44,119 nucleotides of DNA from Alistipes sp. (GCA_017555805.1 JAFZFR010000026.1:1-44119), one strand, 5' to 3'; shown: positions 24,564 to 34,644, counted from the first letter of the stretch. Made by a program: numbers and translations. Notes: generated by a model not told the origin, from the sequence alone.

Positions 24564-27194
24564 TTAGAGTCGTGGTGTCTCAAAACTTGTCACCTCGCTG
24601 CCATCGCCATTGATGAACTTCTGCATATTGTAGTTGCTAATCAACCAAATATTCTTCTTCGTTGGCTTTGGATACTGCGATGCGTGCTCCTTCAACTCCT
24701 GAACCATCTCCTCGGTTACGGTGAGGCGCTTGTTGCCGTAGTCGTCGATAACCTCATCGCACACTACGAAGAAACCCCACTTTTCGAAGAACTCCGTAAG
24801 GTCCTCCTGCGCTACATCGCAGCAAACCTTCGCGAAGTGTACCTGACGCGCACCATAATCCTCTGGGATGGTGTTCGATGTACGCATAATGTGGTACATA
24901 TCGGGGTAGAAGTCCTCGCGACCCATCACCTTGGTGTTGTAGAGGTACAACTGCCACAGCGGAACGAGTTTGTAGAATGGGTCTGCCTCCAGACTATACA
25001 CCTTTGGATTCTCGCCGTTGCCAGCAATCTCACCCCACGCCGCCTCATAGCGGTCGTTGTAGGTGCGAACGGTAACACCATTCTCCTTAATGTACTCATT
25101 ACCCTCTACGAAAACATAGTCGCTCTGTGCCCAGCCACGATACTTCATCACGCAGTACATCGAGCAGATGTTGTTGCTCACCTCACCCATACCTGCCCAG
25201 TTGAAGCCTGGCAACTGGTTCTTGTGACCCACCTCATGGTATGGTCCCCAGGCATTCCAGCGCAACTGCTCTGGGTCGAGCATAGTCCTCATAGCGGCAC
25301 CGCCGTGCATCTCGTGGATTGAGTAGCCGGTGTGGTAGCCCGAAGCGAACATAAATGCCTTGTCGGGGCAAGCCACATAGAGCATACGATTGCGGTGTCC
25401 GCCAGTGTTGTACTTGTGGTGACCCTGGAACTCCTCCTGCAGATAGACGATAGAGTCCGCCTGCTGCATAATGTCAAATGCCTTCTTTGTGTTGCCGCAA
25501 TATGTCTGGTACTCCTTCACTGGGAAGGTGTAGATTGCTCGCGCACCACGCATATCAAAGAGTTCGCTGCGGGCATTCGCCAACAGTTGTCTTACATCAG
25601 CCTCAGGCTCCTCGATAATATCGTAGTAACCATTCACCAACGCCGTTGGGAAGTTGATGCGGATAGGCTTCGCGTTAGGGTCTTCTGTGTGGTAACGCAA
25701 GTAGATGAGTCCCTTGTTCTTGATATTGAGTTTGTTAAGACCCTTGTAGAGGATGTAGTTGTCGCCGTGGTCCTTGACCATATAGTCGATGACATCAATC
25801 GAGATAGGCACATCGTAGGTCTCATCCACAAACACCACATGCTCGCCCGCCTCGAAGTACATACCCGTAATGTTGTCGAACAGAGTGTAACCGCTTGTGC
25901 GGAACTTCTTTGCGTCGAGGTCTGGGTGTGGGTATGGCTTGTAGTATGCCGCACGATACTTTGTGTCGTATTCGCCCGAGTAGATGTATGCCGCAAGGTC
26001 GCGGAAGAAGTCGTTAGGGATAGCCTCAATCATCTCCTCGGTAACATCGTCACGCAATTCCGAGCAAGAGAGGTCGGTGAAGATGTCGAGTTCGTTGAAG
26101 TTAGATGCACCCTTGCGATAGAAGATAATCTCGTGAGTAGCGGCCTTGATACCCTCACTATTGGCGGCTGTACGCACCATAAAGACAACCTCACGAGGGT
26201 TAATCAGCGTGAAATTGAGTCGCTGCTTATCCTTCGAGAACTTGAAGTCGTGAGTGCAGATGAGTTTTTTCTCACCGCCCTCCTCGGTGCCGTAAATATC
26301 AACCTCGCCCCAGATACCTTCGCCCTGACCAGGGTAGATATCCACATAGTCGATTCTGTCGGCGCCCTCGAACTTACAAGTGAAATCAACTGGAAGAGCG
26401 CCAGTAGCACCCACCCAAGAGTTCAAATCACCATCGTAGGCGTTTTTAAGAATTGCAGAACCACCATAGATTGTTGAGGTAGATGTAATCTGTTTAATCT
26501 TAACAACCTCATCGTTAGGGATGGTCTCGGCATTTGCCACAGAGTCCTTGCCCGCCTGCTTTATCTTGATGGTGACGCTCTCCTTCGACTCCTCGGAATA
26601 GACGGTGATTGTCGCCTCGCGTGGCTCTTTGTCGGGGTTGTTAGTGATTTTGAATATCAGTGGCGCATCATCCGCAGCGTTCTTGTCGCGAGCGACATAC
26701 TCAATCCAATCGATGCCCTCTTCAACTGTCACATCGAATGCAACATTTGAGAAGAATGGCACCTCGAGGGTGGAGTTCTTCGATGGAACATCGAATGTGG
26801 TCTGCTCGATGATGATACCATCATTAGCGCTCGCCTGCTTGATTTTGATGCTCTTGCGAAGGCTCTTGTCAGTGTCGGCCATAATCGAGATTGAAGCCTC
26901 GCGTGACTTTGCGGTCATGTTTGGCTTAACTTCAATCTTCAGGGTGTTTGAGTTCACATTGCGTGAGGGGGTACACCAATCTTTGCCAGAACTTGAGAGG
27001 GTGTATGACCACTTGCCATCGGTGGTGGTCACAGTGACATTCACCGACACCGTGCCGCCGGCCTTGCTGATGACATAACTATCCTTGCTCACAGTGATTT
27101 CGGGGATGATTGGGTCCTCCAAAATTTCCTCCTTCGAGCAACCGCCCATCGCGAGCAGCAGGATAAAAGCGAAGAGTGATAAAAACTTTTTCAT
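24564..27194 (-). CDS. BACON-discoidin-M60 metallopeptidase lipoprotein, copy 1
   Basis: This 876-residue surface lipoprotein is predicted to cut mucin-type glycoproteins. The lipobox cysteine is Cys19 (MGGC). Two BACON domains span about 30-120 and 125-215. After the linker GKDSVAN comes a discoidin (F5/8 type C)-like carbohydrate-binding domain (about 228-362, with RIDYVDIYPGQGEGIWGEVD). The M60 region runs from about 370 to the end, with the zinc site HEVGH (653-657) and Glu671 in GMGEVSNN. The conserved QGHHKYNTGGHRNRM lies just upstream of it. It is the last of three tandem paralogs on the minus strand. A possible TATCTTTA box lies at 27219-27226. No SusC/SusD pair is adjacent. Confidence 0.92.
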   Translation of the reverse strand: MKKFLSLFAFILLLAMGGCSKEEILEDPIIPEITVSKDSYVISKAGGTVSVNVTVTTTDGKWSYTLSSSGKDWCTPSRNVNSNTLKIEVKPNMTAKSREASISIMADTDKSLRKSIKIKQASANDGIIIEQTTFDVPSKNSTLEVPFFSNVAFDVTVEEGIDWIEYVARDKNAADDAPLIFKITNNPDKEPREATITVYSEESKESVTIKIKQAGKDSVANAETIPNDEVVKIKQITSTSTIYGGSAILKNAYDGDLNSWVGATGALPVDFTCKFEGADRIDYVDIYPGQGEGIWGEVDIYGTEEGGEKKLICTHDFKFSKDKQRLNFTLINPREVVFMVRTAANSEGIKAATHEIIFYRKGASNFNELDIFTDLSCSELRDDVTEEMIEAIPNDFFRDLAAYIYSGEYDTKYRAAYYKPYPHPDLDAKKFRTSGYTLFDNITGMYFEAGEHVVFVDETYDVPISIDVIDYMVKDHGDNYILYKGLNKLNIKNKGLIYLRYHTEDPNAKPIRINFPTALVNGYYDIIEEPEADVRQLLANARSELFDMRGARAIYTFPVKEYQTYCGNTKKAFDIMQQADSIVYLQEEFQGHHKYNTGGHRNRMLYVACPDKAFMFASGYHTGYSIHEMHGGAAMRTMLDPEQLRWNAWGPYHEVGHKNQLPGFNWAGMGEVSNNICSMYCVMKYRGWAQSDYVFVEGNEYIKENGVTVRTYNDRYEAAWGEIAGNGENPKVYSLEADPFYKLVPLWQLYLYNTKVMGREDFYPDMYHIMRTSNTIPEDYGARQVHFAKVCCDVAQEDLTEFFEKWGFFVVCDEVIDDYGNKRLTVTEEMVQELKEHASQYPKPTKKNIWLISNYNMQKFINGDGSEVTSFETPRL

Positions 27195-27231
27195 AGGTTT
27201 TAGCCTTTGTTAGGTTGGTTAAAGATACGAC

Positions 27232-27266
27232 TAAAGAACCTACCTCCCCAAGAAGGTAAGTTCTTT
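27232..27266 (-). terminator. Hairpin between M60 copies 2 and 1
   Basis: A 13-bp stem AAAGAACTTACCT with one bulged base closes a 9-base loop. It is related in sequence to the hairpin between copies 3 and 2. The T-run on the minus strand is poor, so termination may be partial. Confidence 0.6.
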
Positions 27267-27342
27267 GTCGAAATGGTATCATATGCCTTTTTGCATATTA
27301 CATCTTGTTGCGTGCGAAGGCGCAAGCCATCACACTCTATTA

Positions 27343-29973
27343 TTACAAGCGTGGAGTGTCAAAACCAGTTACATCCCCACCGTCGCCGTTGATAAACTTC
27401 TGCATATTGTAGTTGCTTATCAACCAGTAGTTCTGCTTCGTTGGCTTTGGATACTGCGCCGCGTGATCCTTCACAGTCTGAACCATATCGGCAGTCACTG
27501 TGAGGCGCTTGTTGCCGTAGTCGTCGATGACCTCGTCACAAACGGTGAAGAAGCCCCACTTCTCGAAGAACTCTGTGAGGTCCTCCTGCGCTACATCGCA
27601 ACATACCTTCGCAAAGTTCACCTGCTGTGCACCATACTCCTCTGGTACCTCTGTAGTACGCAAAGTCTGGTAAACATCTGGGTAGAAGTCCTCGCGACCC
27701 ATAATCTTGGTGTTGTAGAGGTACAACTGCCACAGCGGAACGAGTTTGAAGAATGGGTTTTCCTCCATACTGTAAACCTTTGGATTCTCGCCGTTGTTGG
27801 CAATCTCTGCCCACGCAGCCTCGTAGCGGTCGTTGTGAACGCGTACGGTAACACCATTTTCCTTGATGTACTCCTTGCCCTCGGTGAAGACATAGTCACT
27901 CCAGTCCCAGCCGCGGAACTTCATCACGCAGTACATCGAGCAGATGTTGTTACTTACCTCACCCATACCAGCCCACTTGAAGCCTACGGTCTGGTTGATG
28001 TGGCCGACCTCGTGATAAGGTCCCCACGCATTCCAGCGCAACTGCTCTGGGTCGAGGATACCTTTTATTGCCGAGTCGCCGTAGTTCTCGTGCATAGAGT
28101 AACCAGTGCGGTAACCACCAGCGAACATAAACGATGTGCCGGTCGATGCGTGGTAGAGCATACGGTTGCGGTGACCGCCTGTGTTGTACTTGTGGTGACC
28201 CTGGAACTGCTCCTGCAGGAAGATGATAGAGTCAGCCTGCTGGATTGTGTCAAACGCCTTCTTTGTAGTGCCGCAGAACTGCTTGTAGTACTTCACTGGG
28301 AAGGTATATACAGAGCGCGCACCACGCATATCGAAGAGTTCGCTGCGGGCGTTGTTGAGCAGTGTGCTTACATTTGCCTCTGGGTCCTCGATGATGTCGT
28401 AGTAGCCGTTCACATACGCCGTTGGGAAGTTCACGCGTACTGGCTTTGCATCTGCATCCTCGGTGTGGTAACGCACATAGGCAAGACCCTTGTGCTCCAC
28501 AGTAATCTTGTTGATACCTGGGTTGAGCAGGAAGAGGTCGCCGCTGTCGTTATCGTAGTAGTTGATGATATTCAGGTAGATAGGGTAGCCATAAGTGTCG
28601 TCGATAAAGACAACATGCTCGCCCTCGTCGAAATACATACCTGTGATATTATCAAGCAGTGTGTAAGCGCCAGTGTGGAAACGCTGTGCGTCTGCATCTG
28701 GGTGTGGGTATGGCTTGTAGTATGCTGCGCGATACTTTGGGTCATACTCGCCAGAGTAGATGTATGCCGCAAGGTCACGATAGAAATCGTTAGGGATAGC
28801 CTCAATCATCTCCTCGGTCACGCCCTCACGAAGTTCTGCACAAGAGCGGTCGGTAAAGATTTCGAGTTCGTTGAAGTCGGTTGTGCCCTGACGATAGAAG
28901 ATAATCTCGTGAACGGCAGCAGTGATAGAAGCGTAAATCTTCGCTGTACGGATTACGAACTTCACCTCCACAGCATTCTTGAGTGGGATGTACAAGCGTC
29001 GTGTCTCCTTTGACTGCTCGAAGTCGTAAGTGCCGATGAGAGTACTCTCGCCGCCATCCTCCTTGCCATAGACATCAACCTCGCCCCAGATACCCTCGCC
29101 CTTACCAGGGTAGATATCAACATAATCAAGGCGTGTAGGGGTCTTGAATGTACAAGTGAGAGTGACTGGCAATTCGCTTGTTGCGCCATACCAGGTGTCA
29201 AGGTCGCCATCGGTTGCGTTCTTCACTGAAAGAAGACCACCGTATGCAGTAGTCGCTGAAGATGAAATCTTTGTCACCTTCACAACCTCGTCACCAGGGA
29301 TAACATCGGCGTTGGCAACAGAGTCCTTGCCGCGCTGCTTAATCTTGATTGTCACAGTCTCCTTTGGCTCCTTCGATGAGATTGTTACAGTGGCCTCACG
29401 AGGAGTGTTCTCTGGGTTGTTTGTGATATCAAACTCCAGCGGAGCGTCATCCTTTGCCGATGCACTGCGTGGCTTGTAGGTAATCCAATCAACGCCATCC
29501 TCAATCTCAACCTCGAAATCAACGCTCGCGCAGAAAGGAACCTCAAGGGTCTGGTTGCGCGATGGGATATCAAAGACGGTCTGACCGACCACGATACCAT
29601 CGTCAGCACCTACCTGCTTGATTTTGATAGTCTTGCGGAGTGTGTTGTCCGACTCAGCCATCACCGAGATTGTAGCCTCACGAGCGTCGTTGTCGGTGTT
29701 TGGGTTTACCGAAATCTTCAGCGTGTTAGAGTTCATCTTGGTACTTGCCGAACACCAGCCGCTACCTGACTTCGATACGGTGTAGTCCCACTTGCCGTCG
29801 GGCGTTGTGACATTCACAGTCACCGATACCGTGCCACCAGCCTTGCTCAGGACATGGTTATCCTTACTCAAGGTAATCTCTGGGATTACAGGCTCCTCCA
29901 TTACGCTGTTGTCGGAGCAACCGACAGCCGCGAGAAGAGAACAAATTGCCAAAAGCGATAAAAACTTTTTCAT
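27343..29973 (-). CDS. BACON-discoidin-M60 metallopeptidase lipoprotein, copy 2
   Basis: This paralog has exactly the same length as copy 1 (876 residues) and the same order of parts: lipobox Cys19 (AAVGC), two BACON domains (about 30-120 and 125-215), the GKDSVAN linker, a discoidin-like domain (about 230-362), and an M60 domain with HEVGH at 654-658 and Glu672. The differences from copy 1 cluster in the BACON and discoidin domains (for example WYGATSELPV against SWVGATGALPV) and in residues 465-490 before the catalytic core, so the binding preferences may have diverged while catalysis was kept. All zinc-site residues are intact. Confidence 0.92.
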   Translation of the reverse strand: MKKFLSLLAICSLLAAVGCSDNSVMEEPVIPEITLSKDNHVLSKAGGTVSVTVNVTTPDGKWDYTVSKSGSGWCSASTKMNSNTLKISVNPNTDNDAREATISVMAESDNTLRKTIKIKQVGADDGIVVGQTVFDIPSRNQTLEVPFCASVDFEVEIEDGVDWITYKPRSASAKDDAPLEFDITNNPENTPREATVTISSKEPKETVTIKIKQRGKDSVANADVIPGDEVVKVTKISSSATTAYGGLLSVKNATDGDLDTWYGATSELPVTLTCTFKTPTRLDYVDIYPGKGEGIWGEVDVYGKEDGGESTLIGTYDFEQSKETRRLYIPLKNAVEVKFVIRTAKIYASITAAVHEIIFYRQGTTDFNELEIFTDRSCAELREGVTEEMIEAIPNDFYRDLAAYIYSGEYDPKYRAAYYKPYPHPDADAQRFHTGAYTLLDNITGMYFDEGEHVVFIDDTYGYPIYLNIINYYDNDSGDLFLLNPGINKITVEHKGLAYVRYHTEDADAKPVRVNFPTAYVNGYYDIIEDPEANVSTLLNNARSELFDMRGARSVYTFPVKYYKQFCGTTKKAFDTIQQADSIIFLQEQFQGHHKYNTGGHRNRMLYHASTGTSFMFAGGYRTGYSMHENYGDSAIKGILDPEQLRWNAWGPYHEVGHINQTVGFKWAGMGEVSNNICSMYCVMKFRGWDWSDYVFTEGKEYIKENGVTVRVHNDRYEAAWAEIANNGENPKVYSMEENPFFKLVPLWQLYLYNTKIMGREDFYPDVYQTLRTTEVPEEYGAQQVNFAKVCCDVAQEDLTEFFEKWGFFTVCDEVIDDYGNKRLTVTADMVQTVKDHAAQYPKPTKQNYWLISNYNMQKFINGDGGDVTGFDTPRL

Positions 29974-30015
29974 AGGTTTTAACCTTTTTTTTAGGTCTTT
30001 TGCTTTAAGTGATAA

Positions 30016-30048
30016 AAAGGACTTACCTAACGACGAGGTAAGTCCTTT
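30016..30048 (-). terminator. Terminator between M60 copies 3 and 2
   Basis: A perfect 13-bp stem AAAGGACTTACCT/AGGTAAGTCCTTT closes a 7-base loop. On the minus strand a run of five T follows. It lies 32 bp past the stop codon of copy 3. Confidence 0.88.
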
Positions 30049-30079
30049 CGTTTAGAATATCAAATGCAGTTTTGCACTA

Positions 30080-33000
30080 TTACATTCCGTTGTAGAGGTG
30101 GATGTATCGACCGTCACACTCGTCAATATCAGCTGGGATATTGAAGCCGGTAACATCGCTACCATCACCATTGCGGTACTTGTCAAGGTTATAGTTGTTG
30201 ATGAACCAGATGTTCTGGTGAGCTGGCTTTGGATACTTCGAAGCGTACTCATAAACCTCATCAACCATCTCCTGTGTAATACGCAAGATGTGATCACCGT
30301 AATCAACCACAACGCCATAGAATGGTGTCATAAGACCCCACTGATCGAAGAACTCTGTCAAGTCCAACTGTGCAGCGTCGCAGCACAAGCGGATGAAGTT
30401 CATCTGACGCTCACCATCGTTGCTCATACGGTATGTCTTGCCCTGCTGACCGCCTGTCATTGTAGCGCTGTCGTAAACAACATTTACCTCAGCAGCGACA
30501 ACATTAGGCGAACCATCTGGGAGGTTACCCACGCGGCACTGGTGATATACATCTGGATAGAAGTCCTCATTGCCCAAGACAAGGTGGTTGTAGAGGAACA
30601 ACTGCCAGAATGGAACGATACGGAAGAATGGGTCGATACCTGGACCTGCATCTCCTGGAGGATCACCACCTACATAACCACTAAATGCGTGCTTCTTGCC
30701 ACCATCGTTGAAACACTGCCAAGCAGCATCGTAACGGTTTGATGTATGGAAGTGGTTGCCCTTGTCGTCGTACCAGTCACCGCTCATAAGCATCATATAG
30801 TCTGACTTATGCAATGGGTAGTCGTCGCCGATGAAGAAGTGAGCACAGTACATAGCGGTGAAGTTGTTGGTTACCTCGGCCATACCTGTCCACTTGAAGC
30901 CTGGGAGCTGGTTACAGTGACCTACCTCGTGGTAAGCACCCCAACCATCCACACGGAACTTCTTAGGGTTAAGAAGCATATTGATAGTACCATCCTGATA
31001 GAGAGGATTACGCTTACCCTCGGTACCATAACGCAAGCTATAACCAGTACGGTATGCACCTGCGAACATAAACGCCTTCGCCATAGTCGAAGAGTAGAGC
31101 ATACGGTTGCGGTGACCGCCAGTGTTATACTTGTGGTGACCCTGAATCTGCTCCTGGAGGAAGATGATAGAGTCAGCCTGCTGGATTACCTGCTTTGCCT
31201 TTGCTGGAGTGTTACAGTAGTACTCAATCCACTCAACTGGCAATGTGAAGATTGACTTCTCACCAACCATATCGATGTGGTCAGCCTTCGCCTCTTTCAA
31301 CATTGTAGCCCAGTCAGCATCTGGCTCGTTCACCAAGTCATAGTACTTGTTAATGAGCGCTGTTGGGAAGTTGATACGGATTGGCTTCGCCTTTGGATCC
31401 TCTGTGTGGTACATTACATATACCAGACCACGACGCTCGATGTTGATCTTGTTCTGACCCTTGATAAGAGGGTAGTAGTGACCATCCTCGTTACACCAGC
31501 CTGATGCATCGAGTGGCAAGTGATCGTATGGCTGATAGTCAATAACGCGGAGAGAGATGTTCTGACCATAAGTCTCGTTTACGAATACTACATGCTCGCC
31601 CTTCTCGAAGTACATACCTGTAACATTATCGTTCAAAGAGTAGTTACTTGTACGGAAGCGCTTCATATCAACATCTGGGTGTGGATATGGCTTGTATGTA
31701 GCAGCGCGATACTTTGTGTCGTACTCGCCAGAGTAAATCTCTGATGCCAAGTTGTAGAAGAACTCGTTGTCGATAGTCTCGATATCCTCCTCGGTGATGC
31801 CCTCGCGGAGCTCTGAATATGACTCATCGGTAAAGATGCGGAGCATATCCATCGCCTCTGGGTTCTTCGAGTAGAATGTAATCTCGTGAGCCGCAATCAA
31901 AGTAGGGCAGTGACCGTTATCACCAGGACCCCAGATGTTTGCAGTCTTAACGCAGAAACGAACTGAAACAGGGTTCACAAGACCATCGTCGAAGATAACG
32001 CGCTTTCTGTCGCCTGACTCACCGTAATCGTATGAGTTGTAGAGCTTCTCGCTCTCGCCCTCCAATGTCACATATACATCGAACTCACCCCACTTACCAT
32101 ACACACGACCTGGCATGATATCAACATAGTCGATACGCTCTGTGTCGGTGAAGTTACAAGTGATTGATACTGGCATCTCGTTGATGTTACCAGCAGCAGA
32201 GTAATAAGTCTCGTTGTCGCCGTCGATAAGGTTCTCTGGCACTGTGCCGCCGTAAGAGTCTGAAGCACTTGATGTGATAGTGCTTACAGGAACGATGATA
32301 TCGTTACCGATAGCCTCGGTGTTAGCAACAGAATCCTTGCCGTGCTGTGCAATAACGAAAACAATCTTATCGCCCAACTCTGAAACCACAGTGATATTGA
32401 CCTTGCGCTCCATCTTCTCTGGGTTCTTCTCCAATGAGAATATGAGAGTTCGCTTGTATGGGTCATTCTCGTCAGTTACGCACTCAACATACTGTGCCCA
32501 CTCCTTGCCATCCTCGATGATTATATCATCAATCTCGGCATAAGCCTCAAGCTCAACGCTGAATCTTGCGGTGTTCTTTGATGGAGCCTCGAAGATAGAC
32601 TTTGATGCGATAATACCACCAGCAGCCTGTGAAAATGTGAGCTTAACCTTCTCGTTAGACTCTGATGTGATTGTTGCAGTACCCTTACGAGTAGTCTTGC
32701 TTGGGTTCTTTGCGATGATGAAGTTAAGGATCTCCTCGCCAGAGCCGCTTGACTCGTTACCATCGTACTCAACCCAATCCTGAGCCTCCTCATCCAACTC
32801 AACATCGAAATCTACATCAGCGAGAATCTCAACTGCGAGAAGTGAGTCTTTTGGAGTGAGTGAGAAGTATGTATTCTCTACAACAAGACCATCCTTTGGA
32901 CCAGCCTGCTTTACTGTGATAGACTTTCTAACATTTGTATCTGTTGTCGAGAAGACAGAGATTGTAGTCGAACGCGCCTTGCCGTTTGAGTCGGTGTTAG

Positions 33001-33268
33001 GCGATACGGTGATGTTGAGCCTGTCTGTATTGACTGGACGCTTTACGGTACACCAACCCGAACCGGTTGATGATACGGTAAACTTCCACTCGCCCTCACA
33101 AGTCACATTAACTGCGATGGCACTTGTGGTACCACCCTTGTTCACAAGGATTGACTCCTTGCTGAGCGAAATCTCCACTGGAACTGGCTCCTCTTCCACC
33201 TGGTTCTCTGAACAAGATGGCAACATAAAGAGCATCGCTACAGCGAGAAAATAAAAAATCTTTTTCAT
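30080..33268 (-). CDS. BACON-discoidin-M60 metallopeptidase lipoprotein, copy 3 (extra BACON domain)
   Basis: The start at 33268 (MKKIFYF) gives 1062 residues and puts the signal peptide at the N-terminus with lipobox Cys19 (LPSC); a start 26 codons upstream would bury it. Three BACON domains (about 30-120, 125-215 and 220-310) precede the GKDSVAN linker, the discoidin-like domain (about 322-466) and the M60 domain with HEVGH at 780-784 and Glu798 (GMAEVTNN). Compared with copies 1 and 2 it has one more BACON domain, an insertion before the catalytic core (YDHLPLDASGWCNEDGHYYP), a longer stretch after it, and a different C-terminus. It is transcribed first of the three and probably diverged earliest. 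Confidence 0.92.
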   Translation of the reverse strand: MKKIFYFLAVAMLFMLPSCSENQVEEEPVPVEISLSKESILVNKGGTTSAIAVNVTCEGEWKFTVSSTGSGWCTVKRPVNTDRLNITVSPNTDSNGKARSTTISVFSTTDTNVRKSITVKQAGPKDGLVVENTYFSLTPKDSLLAVEILADVDFDVELDEEAQDWVEYDGNESSGSGEEILNFIIAKNPSKTTRKGTATITSESNEKVKLTFSQAAGGIIASKSIFEAPSKNTARFSVELEAYAEIDDIIIEDGKEWAQYVECVTDENDPYKRTLIFSLEKNPEKMERKVNITVVSELGDKIVFVIAQHGKDSVANTEAIGNDIIVPVSTITSSASDSYGGTVPENLIDGDNETYYSAAGNINEMPVSITCNFTDTERIDYVDIMPGRVYGKWGEFDVYVTLEGESEKLYNSYDYGESGDRKRVIFDDGLVNPVSVRFCVKTANIWGPGDNGHCPTLIAAHEITFYSKNPEAMDMLRIFTDESYSELREGITEEDIETIDNEFFYNLASEIYSGEYDTKYRAATYKPYPHPDVDMKRFRTSNYSLNDNVTGMYFEKGEHVVFVNETYGQNISLRVIDYQPYDHLPLDASGWCNEDGHYYPLIKGQNKINIERRGLVYVMYHTEDPKAKPIRINFPTALINKYYDLVNEPDADWATMLKEAKADHIDMVGEKSIFTLPVEWIEYYCNTPAKAKQVIQQADSIIFLQEQIQGHHKYNTGGHRNRMLYSSTMAKAFMFAGAYRTGYSLRYGTEGKRNPLYQDGTINMLLNPKKFRVDGWGAYHEVGHCNQLPGFKWTGMAEVTNNFTAMYCAHFFIGDDYPLHKSDYMMLMSGDWYDDKGNHFHTSNRYDAAWQCFNDGGKKHAFSGYVGGDPPGDAGPGIDPFFRIVPFWQLFLYNHLVLGNEDFYPDVYHQCRVGNLPDGSPNVVAAEVNVVYDSATMTGGQQGKTYRMSNDGERQMNFIRLCCDAAQLDLTEFFDQWGLMTPFYGVVVDYGDHILRITQEMVDEVYEYASKYPKPAHQNIWFINNYNLDKYRNGDGSDVTGFNIPADIDECDGRYIHLYNGM

Positions 33269-33311
33269 TGTTAGAAAAGTTTCGGTTGCTTTTTTAGTTA
33301 AAGGCCTAAGA

Positions 33312-33346
33312 TAGAGAAAATGGGATATATTCTCAATATACCCCAT
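33312..33346 (-). terminator. Terminator of the OmpA-family gene
   Basis: The stem ATGGGATATATT pairs with AATATACCCCAT (one mismatch) around a CTC loop, followed on the minus strand by a T-rich run. It lies 22 bp past the OmpA stop codon and separates that gene from M60 copy 3. Confidence 0.8.
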
Positions 33347-33368
33347 CTCCCTAAATCTACCTCTTATA

Positions 33369-34526
33369 TTACTTTACGATAACAACGCGGTTAGTCTCGT
33401 TAACTGGGAAGATGTTCTGTGTAGAACCAACGCCCTTCCAAGTCAACTGATCCTTGTTCACGCCCTGCTCGATCAAATAATCGTAAACAGCCTTAGCACG
33501 CTTCTCAGAGAGCTTCTGGTTGTACTCTGCAGTACCAGTCTTAACATCAGCGTGACCTACCAATGTAAATACCTGATCCTTTGGAGCAGCCTTCATAGCC
33601 TCTGCGAGCAACTGCATAGATGACTTAGTGCGATCCGACAAACGAGCGCTGTTGAGGTTGAAGAACAATGCTGTAGAAGCATTTACATTTCCTGGAACCT
33701 TACGCTTGTTGCACTCCTCGAGATCCTTCAAAGCCTTGTCAGTAGCAGCCTTCTGAGCAGCCAAACGCTCTGCGAGCTTACCGTTGTTGCGGTGTGCGTC
33801 TGCCAAACCAGCCTCCAAAGCAGCGATTGCAGCCAAGTAGCCATCAACCTCTGACTGTGAGTAAGCCTTCTCCCAGTCGCGCTTGTTGAAGCGGTAAGTC
33901 AAACCGAGTGTAGCTGAATAAACCTGTGCATACTTGCCAGTCTCTGCAGGAACTGCAGCTGGAAGATCACGCTCTGGAGTCAAAACGCCCTTCAACTCGA
34001 GGTTCAAATCCAAAGCCTTGCAAAGACGGAATGTGTTGATCAAACCACCAGTCCAAGCAAAACCTGTAGCAGTGTTGTCAGCAACATCAACCAAGCTGAG
34101 GCCGAAACCAGAGAACAACTTAGCGTAGTAAACGCGATCCTCACGGTAGCCACCAATCCAGTTTGAGAGGTTCAAAACACCGTCAACATGTGGGAAAATC
34201 CAGTTGCTGCCATAAGTAGTAGCGTCAGTTGATGGGTTAATCTTACCACCGAGAACCTGTACGCGAGTACCAACGATTGGGTTGAACCACTTAGTTACAC
34301 CCAACTCTGCCTGCCAACCGAGGTTGTCAGCGAACTTGCCCTGACCCTCGAGACCACCCTTGTTCCAAGCAGTGTAGTTAACACCACCGCCCAATGAGAG
34401 CTCCCAGTTTGACCAGAAACCGTTGTTCATAATACCCTTCCAGCGGAGCTTCTCTGCTGAATTCTCCTGAGCGATAGCACCCAAAGAGATCGCTACCATA
34501 GCGATAGAAAGTAAAAGTTTTTTCAT
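33369..34526 (-). CDS. OmpA-family outer-membrane protein
   Basis: This 385-residue protein has a signal peptide (residues 1-19), an eight-strand-type barrel (about 20-225), a coiled-coil linker (about 230-275, ALEAGLADAHRNNGKLAERL) and a C-terminal OmpA domain that binds peptidoglycan (TALFFNLNSARLSDRTKSS; LVGHADVKTGTAEYNQKLSEKRA with the Asp and Arg that contact diaminopimelate). It tethers the outer membrane to the wall. Codon use is strongly biased toward a small set, as in highly expressed genes. It is a single-gene unit with its own promoter and terminator. Confidence 0.93.
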   Translation of the reverse strand: MKKLLLSIAMVAISLGAIAQENSAEKLRWKGIMNNGFWSNWELSLGGGVNYTAWNKGGLEGQGKFADNLGWQAELGVTKWFNPIVGTRVQVLGGKINPSTDATTYGSNWIFPHVDGVLNLSNWIGGYREDRVYYAKLFSGFGLSLVDVADNTATGFAWTGGLINTFRLCKALDLNLELKGVLTPERDLPAAVPAETGKYAQVYSATLGLTYRFNKRDWEKAYSQSEVDGYLAAIAALEAGLADAHRNNGKLAERLAAQKAATDKALKDLEECNKRKVPGNVNASTALFFNLNSARLSDRTKSSMQLLAEAMKAAPKDQVFTLVGHADVKTGTAEYNQKLSEKRAKAVYDYLIEQGVNKDQLTWKGVGSTQNIFPVNETNRVVIVK

Positions 34527-34614
34527 AATTAATGTTTTTTATTGTGCTGTTAATCTTATTTCAGCTGTTTACACATTATATAATATATGCGCACAAAAAG
34601 TGCATATACAGATG

Positions 34615-34644
34615 CAAAGATATAAATAAAAATGTTAATAACAA
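34615..34644 (-). promoter_or_regulatory. Promoter of the OmpA-family gene
   Basis: On the minus strand TTG (34642-34644) and TATCTTTG (34615-34622) are 19 bp apart, a good -33/-7 match. The leader before the start codon would be about 80 nt and AT-rich. Confidence 0.72.

Noticed and set aside
27265..29013. A 582-codon open frame on the plus strand, opposite M60 copy 2
   Set aside because: It lies entirely antisense to a gene with intact family motifs, and its translation has no recognisable domain; long antisense frames come from the codon bias of the real gene.
24564..33268. The M60 genes as part of a polysaccharide utilisation locus
   Set aside because: No SusC/SusD pair, hybrid two-component system or other glycoside hydrolase lies next to the three genes.
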